From Hyphomicrobiaceae bacterium (GTDB lineage Bacteria; Pseudomonadota; Alphaproteobacteria; Rhizobiales; Hyphomicrobiaceae), in the NCBI GenBank assembly GCA_025359185.1, contig JANYHF010000019.1, forward strand, positions 1 to 64,000: 64,000 nucleotides of DNA, written 5' to 3'. A program made the translations under genes and the position numbers. The notes under the pieces are model-generated. The model ran no database searches. It was not told the DNA's origin and was given only the letters and a program-made list of their open reading frames with translations. Below are positions 8,045 through 17,707 of this stretch, one piece after another. Each line of letters opens with the position of its first letter. Within the stretch, counting starts at the first letter, position 1.

Positions 8045-9475
8045 TTACCCCCCAAACCCCTCCTTTTCCAACCGCTTTATCCACGCGGCGGCCATTTTGC
8101 GCACGTTCTGTGGCGCAGTTCCCCCAGTTGACACCCGGCTGGCGACGGAATTGTCCACCGAAAGCACCGAAAACACCCGTTGATCGATACGTGAATCCAC
8201 TTGTTTTAAGGCCTCCAGCGGCAGCTCATCCAGCCGCACACTCAGCCCCTCGGCCGCCGCCACCGCCCGCCCCGTAATATGGTGCGCATCGCGGAACGGC
8301 ACGCCCGCCTCGCGCACCAGCCAGTCGGCGAGATCGGTCGCCGTGGAGTAGCCCTTCATGGCGGATTTTCGCATGTTTTCAACGTTAGGCGTCAAGTCCG
8401 CGATCATCCCGGTCATCGCCGCCAGCATAAGATCCAGTGTCTCCAGCGCGACAAACGTGGCCTCCTTATCCTCCTGCATGTCCTTGGAATAGGCCAGCGG
8501 CAGCCCCTTCATGACCATGACAAATCCTTGGAACGCGCCGGCGATCCGGCCGATCTTGGCGCGGACAAGTTCGGCGGCGTCGGGGTTGCGCTTTTGCGGC
8601 ATGATCGAGGAACCGGTGGTGAAGGCATCTGTGAGTTTTATGAACGCAAATTCGGATGTGCACCAGAGTACGATTTCTTCGGCAAGGCGGCTGAGATGCA
8701 CAGCGGAAATAGTCGCCGAGCTCAGTGTTTCGAGCACGAAATCGCGGTCGGCGACGCTATCCATAGAGTTCGCCGTCGGGCGGGCAAAACCCAGGGATTC
8801 CGCTGTCATTTTGCGGTCGATTGGGAAGGAGGTGCCCGCCAGAGCCGCCGCGCCGAGCGGGCATTCATTGAGCCGCTTACGCGCATCCGAAAACCGGCCG
8901 CGGTCGCGCGCAAACATCTCTGTATAGGCCAGCAGATGGTGACCAAAAGTCACAGGTTGGGCGGTTTGCAAATGGGTAAACCCGGGCATTATCGTCTCCG
9001 CATGTTCCTCAGCCCGGACGGCCAAAACATACTGCAAACGAGCGAGACTTCCGTCCGTGTCATCAAGCCAATCGCGGATATACAACTTGAAGTCCGTCGC
9101 CACCTGGTCGTTGCGCGACCGGGCCGTATGCAGCCGCCCCGCAGGCTCGCCGATCAGCTCCTTGAGCCGCGATTCCACGTTCATATGCACGTCTTCCAGC
9201 GCGCGCGAAAATGTGAATGTCCCGGCCAGGATCTCTGCCAAAATCGTCTCTAGACCGGCGCAGATCTTATTGGCATCGTCTGGCGTTAAGATACCGGCTT
9301 TGGCCAGCATCAGCGCGTGCGCCTTGGAGCCCGCGATGTCCTGCGGGGCCAGCCGCTTGTCGAAATCGATGGAGGCGTTTATCTGCTCCATCATGGCCGC
9401 CGGACCCGACGCGAACCGGCCGCCCCACATGCTGTTCGAGCCTGTTCCACGCGACGCTGGAGATGATTTTTTCAT
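8045..9475 (-). CDS. argH: argininosuccinate lyase
   Basis: ArgH splits argininosuccinate into arginine and fumarate, the last step of arginine synthesis. The 476-residue product carries the superfamily signature [12 protein letters not shown] and the N-terminal MWGGRF block. The HLQTAQP motif with its catalytic histidine region is also present. The ATG at 9475 is used here; the ATG at 9430 (giving MWGGRF directly) is also possible. A TTG further upstream is less likely. The start codon overlaps that of the divergent tlpA-like gene in a single CATG. The gene is probably followed in the same transcript by the small lipoprotein. Confidence 0.95.
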   Translation of the reverse strand: MKKSSPASRGTGSNSMWGGRFASGPAAMMEQINASIDFDKRLAPQDIAGSKAHALMLAKAGILTPDDANKICAGLETILAEILAGTFTFSRALEDVHMNVESRLKELIGEPAGRLHTARSRNDQVATDFKLYIRDWLDDTDGSLARLQYVLAVRAEEHAETIMPGFTHLQTAQPVTFGHHLLAYTEMFARDRGRFSDARKRLNECPLGAAALAGTSFPIDRKMTAESLGFARPTANSMDSVADRDFVLETLSSATISAVHLSRLAEEIVLWCTSEFAFIKLTDAFTTGSSIMPQKRNPDAAELVRAKIGRIAGAFQGFVMVMKGLPLAYSKDMQEDKEATFVALETLDLMLAAMTGMIADLTPNVENMRKSAMKGYSTATDLADWLVREAGVPFRDAHHITGRAVAAAEGLSVRLDELPLEALKQVDSRIDQRVFSVLSVDNSVASRVSTGGTAPQNVRKMAAAWIKRLEKEGFGG

Positions 9476-10094
9476 GGATGGGGAACCGAAGGTCAAAAGG
9501 CGCGGCGGCTCAGGGGGTTGGATCGCGCTGGCCGCCGTCGCTGTCGTGGCTGGAAGCGTCCTTTATCTGTACAATGGCGGCGCTGGCAAGGGGCCCGCTG
9601 CCCCAGCGGCCGTGCTGGCCCTTCAAGGGTTAGTGAAAGGCGAAGTAGCGGCGTTCACGCTGCGTGATGCCCCAATTGCAGTGCCCCCGGTGACCTTCAA
9701 GGACGCCGAGGGCAAGGAGGCTGATCTCAAAGCCTGGCGGGGCAAGGTGGTGCTGCTCAACATCTGGGCCACCTGGTGTGCGCCCTGCCGCCACGAGATG
9801 CCCGCGCTCGATGCGCTGAAAGCGGAGCTCGGCGGCAAAGACTTTGATGTGCTGGCCTTGTCAACGGACCGGGGCGGTATCGACAAGCCGAAGAAATTCT
9901 GGACCGAGACCGGAATCAAGGCGCTGGGGCTGTATCTCGATACGGGCGATGCGACCCATTCTCTAGGCATCCTTGGCATGCCAACCACGCTGCTGATCGA
10001 CCGGGAGGGCCGTGAGATTGGCCGCCTTGTTGGCCCGGCGGAGTGGTCCAGCCCGGAGGCAAAAGCCCTGCTTCTGGCGGCGCTCAAAGGCTGA
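9474..10094 (+). CDS. TlpA-family thiol:disulfide oxidoreductase
   Basis: The 206-residue protein has an N-terminal membrane anchor (about residues 16-33) and a periplasmic thioredoxin-like domain. The redox motif WCAPC has cysteines at 102 and 105, and the cis-proline block is GMPTTLLID. Such proteins reduce periplasmic disulfides, often for cytochrome c or cytochrome oxidase maturation. A GGAG lies about ten bases before the ATG at 9474. TlpA next to argH is a familiar alphaproteobacterial arrangement. The stop directly abuts that of the convergent pseudo-receiver gene. Confidence 0.88.
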   Translation: MDGEPKVKRRGGSGGWIALAAVAVVAGSVLYLYNGGAGKGPAAPAAVLALQGLVKGEVAAFTLRDAPIAVPPVTFKDAEGKEADLKAWRGKVVLLNIWATWCAPCRHEMPALDALKAELGGKDFDVLALSTDRGGIDKPKKFWTETGIKALGLYLDTGDATHSLGILGMPTTLLIDREGREIGRLVGPAEWSSPEAKALLLAALKG

Positions 10095-11165
10095 CTAGCT
10101 CAACCGCCGGTTGCGGTAGTTGGCATAGCTTGCGACAGTGCCGCAAACGCGCCGGATGACGTCCGGTTCGTCGATGACGGCGCACCGCAGGCCGCCGTCA
10201 CCCAGCGGCTCCCCCGGCCAGACAAACTGGCGCCAAGTGCGCTCCATGGTGCGAGCATAAAAGCCATTGGCGGTGGGGAATACAGCGATGGATTTGCCAT
10301 CGATCAGGCAGCGCAACAGCTCTGTTGGCGCCCGCTCAGCCTGGGCGATCTCGAACGAGGCTTGCTGGAAATCTTCGTCGACCACCAGGAGAATAGCCGG
10401 GCGACCGGCATCGTCCAGCCCTAGGATGCCCGGTGGATCCAGCAGAACGCAATATTCGATAATCTGGTAATCGGATACGAACCGTTGGAAGGCGTCGCGG
10501 AAACCGGCAGCAGCCAAGAAGCCGGCCTCAGGCGACGCGAGAGCGGGCTCAAACAGCCGCGTCAGCTCGCGGAAAAACTCAAATTGGGAGCGTTGCAGAT
10601 GATCGGCCAGGGCATCGGGCAAGGCGGGATGCTGCTTGGGCAGATAGGCATCGATCAGTCCCGCGCGCTGAGCCTCGACCGCAGATGGCAGGCCACGCTC
10701 GTCGGGCAGGAAGATCTTGCAGAGCGGCAGATCGCGCAAACTGTCGAGCATTGCGGCGCCAGACATATCGGACATTGAGTGATTGGCGACGATCACCGAC
10801 GTCGTGCCGAACCGGCTCTCATCGGCAAACACCTGGGTCAGCCGCGACAGCTGGCAATGGAGAATACGCTGGCTGCGGTCAGGAATATGTTCCATGGCAT
10901 CGGCATCTTGCGGATCGGCGCTTGGCAGCCGGTCTTTGCTTTGCGCCGATTCCGCCCGGACATAATCGATCGCCCGCTGGGCTGTGCTGACGCAGACGCA
11001 CTGAAAGCGGGACCTGAGTTGCGTGGACATGCGCCCCAGGAAATCTGTGTCATCGTCGACCAGCAGGATGCGGGTCGGGTGATAGAGAGGCAGAACCTCT
11101 GTGATGCTCGTTCTTGTCATAATCATGCGGTGCCATACCGAATCCCGTATTCCCACGTTGAGCAT
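10095..11165 (-). CDS. receiver-domain-like protein lacking the phospho-acceptor Asp
   Basis: The 356-residue protein has a response-regulator-like start, RILLVDDDTDFL near residues 32-43. The strand that should carry the phosphorylated aspartate reads SVIVANHSMSDMSG, which puts Asn128 at that position. There is also an insert of about 40 residues between the acidic pocket and this strand. A C-terminal half of about 150 residues follows with no recognised output domain. It is therefore best seen as a pseudo-receiver that works without phosphorylation. The ATG at 11165 is used here; ATGs at 11126 and 11120 are alternatives. It stands alone between convergent tlpA and the divergent transglycosylase genes. 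Confidence 0.6.
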   Translation of the reverse strand: MLNVGIRDSVWHRMIMTRTSITEVLPLYHPTRILLVDDDTDFLGRMSTQLRSRFQCVCVSTAQRAIDYVRAESAQSKDRLPSADPQDADAMEHIPDRSQRILHCQLSRLTQVFADESRFGTTSVIVANHSMSDMSGAAMLDSLRDLPLCKIFLPDERGLPSAVEAQRAGLIDAYLPKQHPALPDALADHLQRSQFEFFRELTRLFEPALASPEAGFLAAAGFRDAFQRFVSDYQIIEYCVLLDPPGILGLDDAGRPAILLVVDEDFQQASFEIAQAERAPTELLRCLIDGKSIAVFPTANGFYARTMERTWRQFVWPGEPLGDGGLRCAVIDEPDVIRRVCGTVASYANYRNRRLS

Positions 11166-11315
11166 GAGCCCGAAGCATTTTCGAGATCTAAATGACCACC
11201 CTGGGGACTGTCCTAGGGTAACGGCGGCGGGTCAGGCCTGCGGGCCGCACGGCCCAACTTCCGACCACATGCTGGTCGAGAGCACGAGGCTTATGACACG
11301 ATCAGGACTGACAAG

Positions 11316-12587
11316 ATGCGAAGGTACGTGGTTTGGGCGGTAAACCTGTTGGCACTGGCTCTATGGCTGGCTGTGCCCGCGAGCGCCGCGCCCGCCAAAG
11401 GCGACTTTCGCAAATGGCTGGAGACGGTCTGGCCTGAGGCGCAAAAGATCGGCGTGTCTCGCGCGACCTTCGATGCTGCGACAGGCAAGCTGCAACCCGA
11501 CCTCAGCCTGCCGGACCTTGAGGGTTACACTTCCAAGTCAGCGGAAAAGGCGCAGGCCGAATTTATCCGCCCGGCTGGCGGCTACATGGATGAAAAATAC
11601 ATCGGCGCACTGTCGGCGGCGGGAGCCCAGCAGGCCGCACGCTACCGCGATCTGTTGCCGCGCATCGAGAAAACATATGGTGTGCCGGGCAGTATTCTGC
11701 TGGCCATTTTTGGCCGTGAAACGGATTTTGGCGGCGAGCATCCAAAGAAATCCGTCGTCCAAGTGATCGCCACCGAGGCGTTCGCGGGCCGCCGTAAGCA
11801 GTATTTCCGCGAGCAGTTCATCTGGGCACTCAAAATGCTTGAGGATGGCGATGTGGCGCCCGCTGACTTCACGGGTTCTTGGGCGGGCGCGTTTGGCCTC
11901 ACCCAGTTCATGCCGACGGGGTTCCGCGACTACGCCGTGGATTTTGACGGCGATGGCAAGCGCGATGTGTGGAATTCAGTGGCTGACGCGCTGGCCACCT
12001 CCGCTGTAGAACTGACCAAGTCCATCGACCGGGACGGCACGCCCGTTGGCTGGCAACGTGGCAAGACCTGGGGCTACGAGGTGCGCAAGCCGCGCGGGCT
12101 GGACTGCACATTGGGCGGGTACGACCGGCCCAAATCGGTCAAGGACTGGCAGAAACTGGGGTTCGCTCGCGCCTATGGTAAAGCCTTCCGGCCCGATGAA
12201 CTCGACGATCCCGCCTTCCTGCTGTTGCCCGAGGGCGCGGCTGGCCCCGCCTTCCTTGTCTTCAACAACTTCCTGTCGCTGAAGGTGTACAACTACGCCG
12301 ACCTTTATGCGCTGTTCGTTGGCCACACGGCCGACCGGATTGCTGGCGGGCCACCCTTTGAAGCCAAATGGGCCGAAGCCTCCCATCTCAGCGAGGCCTC
12401 AGTGTTCGATCTGCAACGTAAACTGGTCACGCTCGGCTATGACGTTGGCAAGGTTGATGGCAAAATTGGCTGGAAAATGCGTATCGCTTTGGGCGACTTT
12501 GAAAAAAAGCAGAAACTCCCTGTGCTGTGTTATCCTTCCGAGGCTGACGGCCGGGCGCTCGGGAAGGTTGCTGTGGGTACCCAGTAA
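11316..12587 (+). CDS. MltB-family lytic murein transglycosylase (copy 1)
   Basis: The enzyme cleaves the glycan strands of peptidoglycan with formation of 1,6-anhydro ends in the periplasm. It starts with a signal peptide (hydrophobic to about residue 24, ending ASAAPA). The catalytic glutamate is Glu135 in FGRETDFGG. The family blocks GSWAGAFGLTQFMPT and VDFDGDGKRD follow. The C-terminal 70 residues form a degenerate peptidoglycan-binding domain. An AGGA lies about eight bases before the ATG. A second member and an SGNH hydrolase follow on the same strand, suggesting a cell-wall remodelling unit. At 423 residues it is of normal length. Confidence 0.9.
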   Translation: MRRYVVWAVNLLALALWLAVPASAAPAKGDFRKWLETVWPEAQKIGVSRATFDAATGKLQPDLSLPDLEGYTSKSAEKAQAEFIRPAGGYMDEKYIGALSAAGAQQAARYRDLLPRIEKTYGVPGSILLAIFGRETDFGGEHPKKSVVQVIATEAFAGRRKQYFREQFIWALKMLEDGDVAPADFTGSWAGAFGLTQFMPTGFRDYAVDFDGDGKRDVWNSVADALATSAVELTKSIDRDGTPVGWQRGKTWGYEVRKPRGLDCTLGGYDRPKSVKDWQKLGFARAYGKAFRPDELDDPAFLLLPEGAAGPAFLVFNNFLSLKVYNYADLYALFVGHTADRIAGGPPFEAKWAEASHLSEASVFDLQRKLVTLGYDVGKVDGKIGWKMRIALGDFEKKQKLPVLCYPSEADGRALGKVAVGTQ

Positions 12588-12698
12588 TCGTCCGGGGAAC
12601 TGGCTCCGCCAATCGGCCGCATCCTGCCGGTCACATTGAGCCGGTAGGTTATTGCGGTGGCGCGATTCACGATCCAAGAGCGGGGCTGGCAGTTGCAG

Positions 12699-13982
12699 AT
12701 GACGCGGTCCAAAACGACATCGGGTGTGCGCTGGATCGCGTGCGTTGCACTGCTGGCGGGACTATGGCTCGCGCCCTCCTCGGTCCAAGCGGACTGGGTC
12801 CAAAACGGCCCCCAGATCGCCGACCCAACCTTCACCGAAGCGGACCTGGCAGATTACACACGCTACGTCACCTCGATCTGGCCCAAAGCACAGGCGACCG
12901 GGGTCTCGCGCGCAACCTATGAAAAGGCCTTTGCCCAACTCACGCCCGATCCGCACATTCTGACCAAGCCCAAGCAACAGCCCGAGCTGGAACGGCCGGT
13001 CTGGGAGTATCTCAATCAGATCGTCTCGGAAAAGCGCTTCAATCTCGGCCGCGAGGCGCTTGCCACCAATCTCAAGGGCTTTGAGGTCATCGAGAAGGCC
13101 TATGGTGTGCCGCCCAATTTCATCGTGGCGGTCTGGGGCGTCGAATCCATGTACGGCACCAATACGGGGCAATACAACGTTATCCGGTCGCTCTCAACGC
13201 TTGGCTGGCGTGGCGGACGTAAGGCCAAGTTTGGTGAGCAGCAGCTGCTGGCCGCTTTGCGCATTCTGGAACATGGCGACGTGGCCCCCTCGGCCATGAC
13301 CGGGTCCTGGGCCGGCGCCATGGGGCACACCCAGTTCATCCCGACCACCTACGAAGCCTACGCTGTCGATTTTAATCACGACGGCCGCCGCGATATCTGG
13401 GGCGACGCCACCGACGCCGTGGCCTCGGCCGCGCATCTACTCAAATCCAACGGCTGGCACGCTGGCGAGCCCTGGGGCTACGAAGTCCGGCTGCCCGGCA
13501 ATTTCGATTTCAATGCCGCCGGGCTTGCTAACAAGCGGCCGCTGTCGTTCTGGCATGATGCGGGCGTGTTGCAAGCCGACGGCAAGCCTGTGGGCCGCAG
13601 TGACTTGAAGGGTTCAGTTCTGTTGCCGGCAGGCGCGCATGGCCCGGCGCTGCTTGTGTTTGGCAATTTTCGCGCGCTGCTCCGGTACAATAATTCGGTG
13701 TCCTACGGGCTTGCCGTAGCCCTGTTGGCGCAGAAACTGGTCAATCAGCCATTCATCACGGCGTCCTGGCCGCTACAGGAAAAGCCGTTGCAACTTGAGG
13801 AAAAGCGGGAACTGCAGCGCCTTTTGGTGGCACGCGGGTTCGCTTTGACAACGGCCGATGGCGTCCTTGGCGGCGAAACCATCGCCGCCCTGCGGTCGTA
13901 CCAGCATAGCAAGGGGTTGCCCGCCGATGGTTTTGCCAGCGCGCGCGTGTTGCAGGAATTACGGCATGACGCCAAGCCCTAG
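12699..13982 (+). CDS. MltB-family lytic murein transglycosylase (copy 2)
   Basis: This second transglycosylase (427 residues) has a signal peptide ending near APSSVQA and the catalytic Glu149 in WGVESMYG. The substrate-binding block GSWAGAMGHTQFIPT is present, as is a C-terminal peptidoglycan-binding domain (LQRLLVARGF, ADGVLGGETIAALRSYQ). It is closer to canonical MltB than copy 1 in both the active site and the C-terminal domain. The ATG at 12699 places the signal peptide at the N-terminus; a GTG at 12657 would add 14 residues. It lies 111 bases after copy 1 and its last codons overlap the next gene. The two copies are clearly diverged, so the duplication is old. Confidence 0.9.
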   Translation: MTRSKTTSGVRWIACVALLAGLWLAPSSVQADWVQNGPQIADPTFTEADLADYTRYVTSIWPKAQATGVSRATYEKAFAQLTPDPHILTKPKQQPELERPVWEYLNQIVSEKRFNLGREALATNLKGFEVIEKAYGVPPNFIVAVWGVESMYGTNTGQYNVIRSLSTLGWRGGRKAKFGEQQLLAALRILEHGDVAPSAMTGSWAGAMGHTQFIPTTYEAYAVDFNHDGRRDIWGDATDAVASAAHLLKSNGWHAGEPWGYEVRLPGNFDFNAAGLANKRPLSFWHDAGVLQADGKPVGRSDLKGSVLLPAGAHGPALLVFGNFRALLRYNNSVSYGLAVALLAQKLVNQPFITASWPLQEKPLQLEEKRELQRLLVARGFALTTADGVLGGETIAALRSYQHSKGLPADGFASARVLQELRHDAKP

Positions 13983-15228
13983 CATGGCACGCAGCATTAT
14001 GTTCGCTACGGCCGTGCTTATGCTGACGGCCCAAACTCTTTGCGCCGCGGATACTGGCTTTTCGAGCTACATCACGCCGTTTCCCCCGAACGAGCGCCAC
14101 AAGCTGTTTGTGTTCGGCGATTCCCTCGCAGCGGGCCTCGCCGCGCCTTTGACAGCCGACCTTGCCGCATCCAACGTCGATGTGGTCAGTAAAGCCATCG
14201 GCACGCCCGGCTTGTCGCGCACAGACACCGAGTGGGAAAAGATCGTCGAAGCGCTGCCGCTCAGCGACGATTTCCAGATCGCCGTCGTTCTGGTTGGCGC
14301 CGATGACCGTGGCCCGATCCGGCTGCCCAAGCAGCGTCTGGATTTCGGCACTCCGGCTTGGAAGCAGGACTACGTGCGGCGGATCGATGGTCTGCTGAAA
14401 GCGTTGCATTCGCGCAAGGCGGCCGTTTACTGGGTGGGCCTGCCCATCATGCGTGGTGAAGCAGCAACCAGCGCCGCTCAATTGCTGAATGGGATGTTTC
14501 TGGAGCGCGCCCGGCTCAGCAGCACCAAATTCATCGATATCTGGGACGGCTTTGTCGATGCAGACGGCGCCTATTCCGATATCGGCCCGGATCTGACTGG
14601 CGCTGTGCGTCAGTTGCGGATGCAAAACGGTGTCCACATGACCGCGCTGGGCTACCAGAAGCTGGCCAACATTCTCGAACGCGAAATCACCCATGATCTG
14701 ACGGCCGCCCATCGCGAACGGGAGGTGCCCTTGGCGGGTGATGACAGTGAGCAGCAGAATGTGCGCGATGACGCGGTGACCCGGGTTCCATCGGCCGATG
14801 GTCGTAAGGCCGATGCCAAGGCAGCCAAGAGCAAAGCCGTTAAGGACGTCGCCGCCGACGATGGGGTGGTGACGCTGAACACCAGCGCCGATGCGCCGCC
14901 CGACGTGGTGACCATTATCCGGCCACCCATTCCTGGCAGCGTGGTTGGTCAAATCCTGTCGAGCCGCGCCGCCCAGCAGGCCGATCTCGGGCATACGATG
15001 TCTGCGGATCTCTTGGGCGGCTATACGGCGCTGAGTTCGATTTCAACATCGGCCGATGCCAAAGAGAGCTTGCGCCAACAATTACCGCTGACGGACAGCC
15101 CGTTTTACCGGCTGCTGATCCGTGGCGACACGCTGCCCGCCAAGCCGGGCCGCGTCGATGATTTCGGCTGGCCACGGGCTGGCGACGCCGCTCCCACTGA
15201 GGAGCCTGTCGTAGGATCGAACGGCTAA
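13966..15228 (+). CDS. exported SGNH/GDSL hydrolase, DUF459-like
   Basis: The 420-residue protein has a signal peptide (to about residue 27) and the SGNH block FVFGDSLAAGL with nucleophile Ser53. The C-terminal catalytic block is GVHMTALGYQKLA. This pattern, together with WVGLPIMR and FIDIWDGFVD, matches the DUF459 branch of SGNH hydrolases, which are deacetylases or esterases acting outside the cytoplasm. The last 150 residues are low-complexity and probably disordered. The ATG at 13966 has an AGGA eight bases upstream and overlaps the transglycosylase by 17 bases. That indicates translational coupling and suggests action on peptidoglycan or another envelope polymer. The substrate is not known. 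Confidence 0.75.
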   Translation: MTPSPSMARSIMFATAVLMLTAQTLCAADTGFSSYITPFPPNERHKLFVFGDSLAAGLAAPLTADLAASNVDVVSKAIGTPGLSRTDTEWEKIVEALPLSDDFQIAVVLVGADDRGPIRLPKQRLDFGTPAWKQDYVRRIDGLLKALHSRKAAVYWVGLPIMRGEAATSAAQLLNGMFLERARLSSTKFIDIWDGFVDADGAYSDIGPDLTGAVRQLRMQNGVHMTALGYQKLANILEREITHDLTAAHREREVPLAGDDSEQQNVRDDAVTRVPSADGRKADAKAAKSKAVKDVAADDGVVTLNTSADAPPDVVTIIRPPIPGSVVGQILSSRAAQQADLGHTMSADLLGGYTALSSISTSADAKESLRQQLPLTDSPFYRLLIRGDTLPAKPGRVDDFGWPRAGDAAPTEEPVVGSNG

Positions 15229-15238
15229 CCAAGCGCTT

Positions 15239-16216
15239 TCAGCGACCCGCGATGATGTCGGCGAACAGGCCCGGGTCGATATTGCCGCCCGATAGGATGA
15301 CGACCGAGGTGCGGCCCCGCGCCGGAACGGCTCCCATCAGCAATGCTGCCAATCCGACCGCGCCGCCCGGTTCCACGACCAGCTTGAGGTTTTCAAAGGC
15401 AAAGCGGACGGCGGCGCGAACCTCCGTCTCAGGCACGGCACAGCCGGTGACGCGCTGGCGCTGACAGGCCGCGAACGTGATCATGCCGGGCTGTTGAGCC
15501 AGCAGGGCATCGCAGATTGAACCACCATTGCGAATGTTGCGCTCGTGCTGGCCGCTCAGCAGCGAGCGCGTATAATCGTCAAATCCTTCGGGCTCAATGG
15601 CGATGATTTGCGCATCGGGCAACGACGCATGGATGGCCGTCGCGACGCCGCTGACCAGGCCGCCACCTCCGCAAGGCACCAGCACCTGATCCGGCCGGGC
15701 ATCCATGGCTGCGGCCTGTTCCGCGATTTCCAGCCCGGTCGTGCCCTGGCCCGCGATAATGTCTGGATCGTCATAGGGCGGCACCATAGCGGCGTGCCGC
15801 TCATCTTTGATGCGCTCGGCAATAGCGATCCGGTCCTCGGTTTCGCGGTCGTAGGACACCACCTCGGCGCCAAGGGCTTTGGTCCGGGTAATTTTCATTG
15901 CGGGGGCGTCGTTTGGCATGACGATGACGGCGGCAAAGCCGCAGATCGCGGCGGCGTCGGCTGCGCCTTGGGCATGGTTCCCCGACGAGCAGGCGACAAT
16001 GCCGCCCGGGAAGCTCGCCTTGTCGAGCTGGCTGATCTTGTTGTAGGCCCCCCGGAACTTGAAGGCGCCAACCCGTTGTAGCGTCTCCAGTTTCAGCAGC
16101 ACTCGGCCGCCCAACCTTGCGTTGAGCGCTGCGCTCTCGATCAGCGGCGTGCGCACAGCCAGCGGGCGGATGCGGATGGCAGCGGCGCGGATATCGTCGA
16201 TCGTTGGGAGGTGCAT
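15239..16216 (-). CDS. threonine/serine dehydratase-like PLP enzyme
   Basis: The 325-residue enzyme belongs to fold-type II PLP proteins. The PLP lysine lies in GAFKFRGAYNK, the substrate loop reads SSGNHAQG, and the phosphate-binding glycine loop is CGGGGLVSG. Members deaminate L-threonine or L-serine, racemise serine, or act on hydroxyaspartate; EutB of ectoine breakdown is also in this group. It lacks a C-terminal ACT domain, so it is the catabolic rather than the isoleucine-regulated type. The ATG at 16216 follows AGGA with eight bases of spacing. It is divergent from the PuuB-like oxidase, with which it may share a promoter region. Confidence 0.82.
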   Translation of the reverse strand: MHLPTIDDIRAAAIRIRPLAVRTPLIESAALNARLGGRVLLKLETLQRVGAFKFRGAYNKISQLDKASFPGGIVACSSGNHAQGAADAAAICGFAAVIVMPNDAPAMKITRTKALGAEVVSYDRETEDRIAIAERIKDERHAAMVPPYDDPDIIAGQGTTGLEIAEQAAAMDARPDQVLVPCGGGGLVSGVATAIHASLPDAQIIAIEPEGFDDYTRSLLSGQHERNIRNGGSICDALLAQQPGMITFAACQRQRVTGCAVPETEVRAAVRFAFENLKLVVEPGGAVGLAALLMGAVPARGRTSVVILSGGNIDPGLFADIIAGR

Positions 16217-16346
16217 GACGGTGTTCCTGAAGGTCTCGACGCGACAGTGTGGGATTTCCCTGGCCTTGACCAGTCGCTTTGACATCGCGGTAAGATTGTG
16301 ATCACAATTTTGCAACGTTAATCCCATCGAGAGCAGCGGAACGGGT

Positions 16347-17633
16347 ATGACGCGCCAGCGACCTCAAGACCACCCCGCCTCCTACTACGCCGCGACCGCC
16401 AACGACGCCACACGCTATCCCCTGATGAAGGGCGAAGTCAGCGCTGATGTGTGCATCGTGGGTGGCGGCTTTTCTGGCTTGTCGACAGCCATCTTCCTCG
16501 CGGATCGCGGCGCCAGGGTTGTTCTGCTGGAGGCGCACCGCATCGGTTGGGGCGCGTCGGGCCGTAATGGCGGCCAGGTGCAAGGCGGGTTGCAGGGCGA
16601 TGCGCGGCTAGCGGCGCAACTGGGTGAGAGAGGCAAGCGCCTGATCGCCGAGGTCTGGTATCGCGGGCACGATATCATCGAGGAACGCATCAAGCGTTTT
16701 GCCATCGAATGCGATTACAAGCGCGGTTATCTTGAGGCCGCCGCCAAGCCTGCCCACGCCGAAGCGCAGAAGCTGTGGCTGGATGATTTTGTGCGCGATC
16801 ACCCGGACCATCAGTGGCGGGTGATGTCGAAGCACCAAGTCGCCGATGCGCTGGGGACGGATGTTTACGACGGCGGGCTGTTCGATGGCCGCAGCAGCCA
16901 TTGCCATCCGTTAAACCTGTGTCTGGGCGAAGCGCGCGGGGCGGCGTCTCTCGGTGTGCAGATCTTCGAACAGAGCCCAGTGCTGGAGATCCAGCATGGC
17001 GCCAAGCCGGTTGTTGTCACGGCGGGCGGGCGCGTGACCGCGAGCCAGGTCGTGCTGGCCGGTAACGCCTATCACCATCTCGAACAGCGCAAGCTCAGCG
17101 GCCTGCTGTTCCCCGCCGGCACCTACGTCGTCACCACCGAGCCCTTGCCCGAGGCCACCGCGCGCCGGATCAACGCGCTTGACGCCGGCGTCTCTGACAG
17201 CCGTCTGGTGCTCGATTACTACCGGATGACGGCCGACCACCGGCTGCTGTTCGGCGGCCTGTGCAACTATTCCAACCGCGAGCCCGTGAGCATCGCGGGC
17301 TCCCTCAAACCCAAACTGGCGCGGATCTGGCCGGAGCTGGCGAATGTGCGCATCGACCACGAATGGGGCGGCAAGATCGGCATTGTCATCAGCCGTGTGC
17401 CCCTGATCGGCCGGACAGCCAGTAACGTGTTCTATCTGCAAGGCTATTCCGGCCACGGCGTCAACGTCACCCACCTCGCCAGCGAGATCGTCTCTAACGC
17501 CATGGACGGGAGAAGCGAGCGCCTCGAAATGTTCGAGCGCATGGGCCAATACCGCGTGCCGGTTGGCCAGTGGCTCGGCAACCAGATGCTGGCGCTGGGC
17601 ATGGCGTATTATAAGTTGAAGGATATGATGTAG
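16347..17633 (+). CDS. FAD-dependent amine oxidase, PuuB-like
   Basis: The 428-residue protein resembles gamma-glutamylputrescine oxidase. The N-terminus has SYYAATAN followed by the dinucleotide-binding VGGGFSGLSTAIFLADRG. RIGWGASGRNGGQVQGG, a block typical of PuuB/OrdL, comes next, and GYSGHGVNVTHLA near the end is also diagnostic. The family oxidises secondary amines of glutamylated polyamines or related compounds. No transporter or other puu gene is nearby, so the substrate is uncertain. A long inverted repeat directly after the stop may serve as terminator. Confidence 0.82.
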   Translation: MTRQRPQDHPASYYAATANDATRYPLMKGEVSADVCIVGGGFSGLSTAIFLADRGARVVLLEAHRIGWGASGRNGGQVQGGLQGDARLAAQLGERGKRLIAEVWYRGHDIIEERIKRFAIECDYKRGYLEAAAKPAHAEAQKLWLDDFVRDHPDHQWRVMSKHQVADALGTDVYDGGLFDGRSSHCHPLNLCLGEARGAASLGVQIFEQSPVLEIQHGAKPVVVTAGGRVTASQVVLAGNAYHHLEQRKLSGLLFPAGTYVVTTEPLPEATARRINALDAGVSDSRLVLDYYRMTADHRLLFGGLCNYSNREPVSIAGSLKPKLARIWPELANVRIDHEWGGKIGIVISRVPLIGRTASNVFYLQGYSGHGVNVTHLASEIVSNAMDGRSERLEMFERMGQYRVPVGQWLGNQMLALGMAYYKLKDMM

Positions 17634-17634
17634 A

Positions 17635-17697
17635 TTGGGTCAAGCCTTTCCTGCCGGCCCGAAGCCCTTTGTTCGGTCTGGCGAAGGCTTGACCCAA
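17635..17697. repeat. inverted repeat with TTGGGTCAAGCCTT arms
   Basis: Perfect 14-base arms, TTGGGTCAAGCCTT at 17635-17648 and AAGGCTTGACCCAA at 17684-17697, enclose a 35-base loop in the gap between two convergent genes. The sequence is related to the 24-base inverted repeat at 7396-7468. It could act as a bidirectional terminator, but there is no T-run. Confidence 0.65.
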
Positions 17698-17707
17698 CCT
17701 ACGTAAC

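Noticed and set aside
8279-9253. A long plus-strand frame across argH
   Set aside because: It is antisense to argH, whose signature motifs are unambiguous; the frame has no family features.
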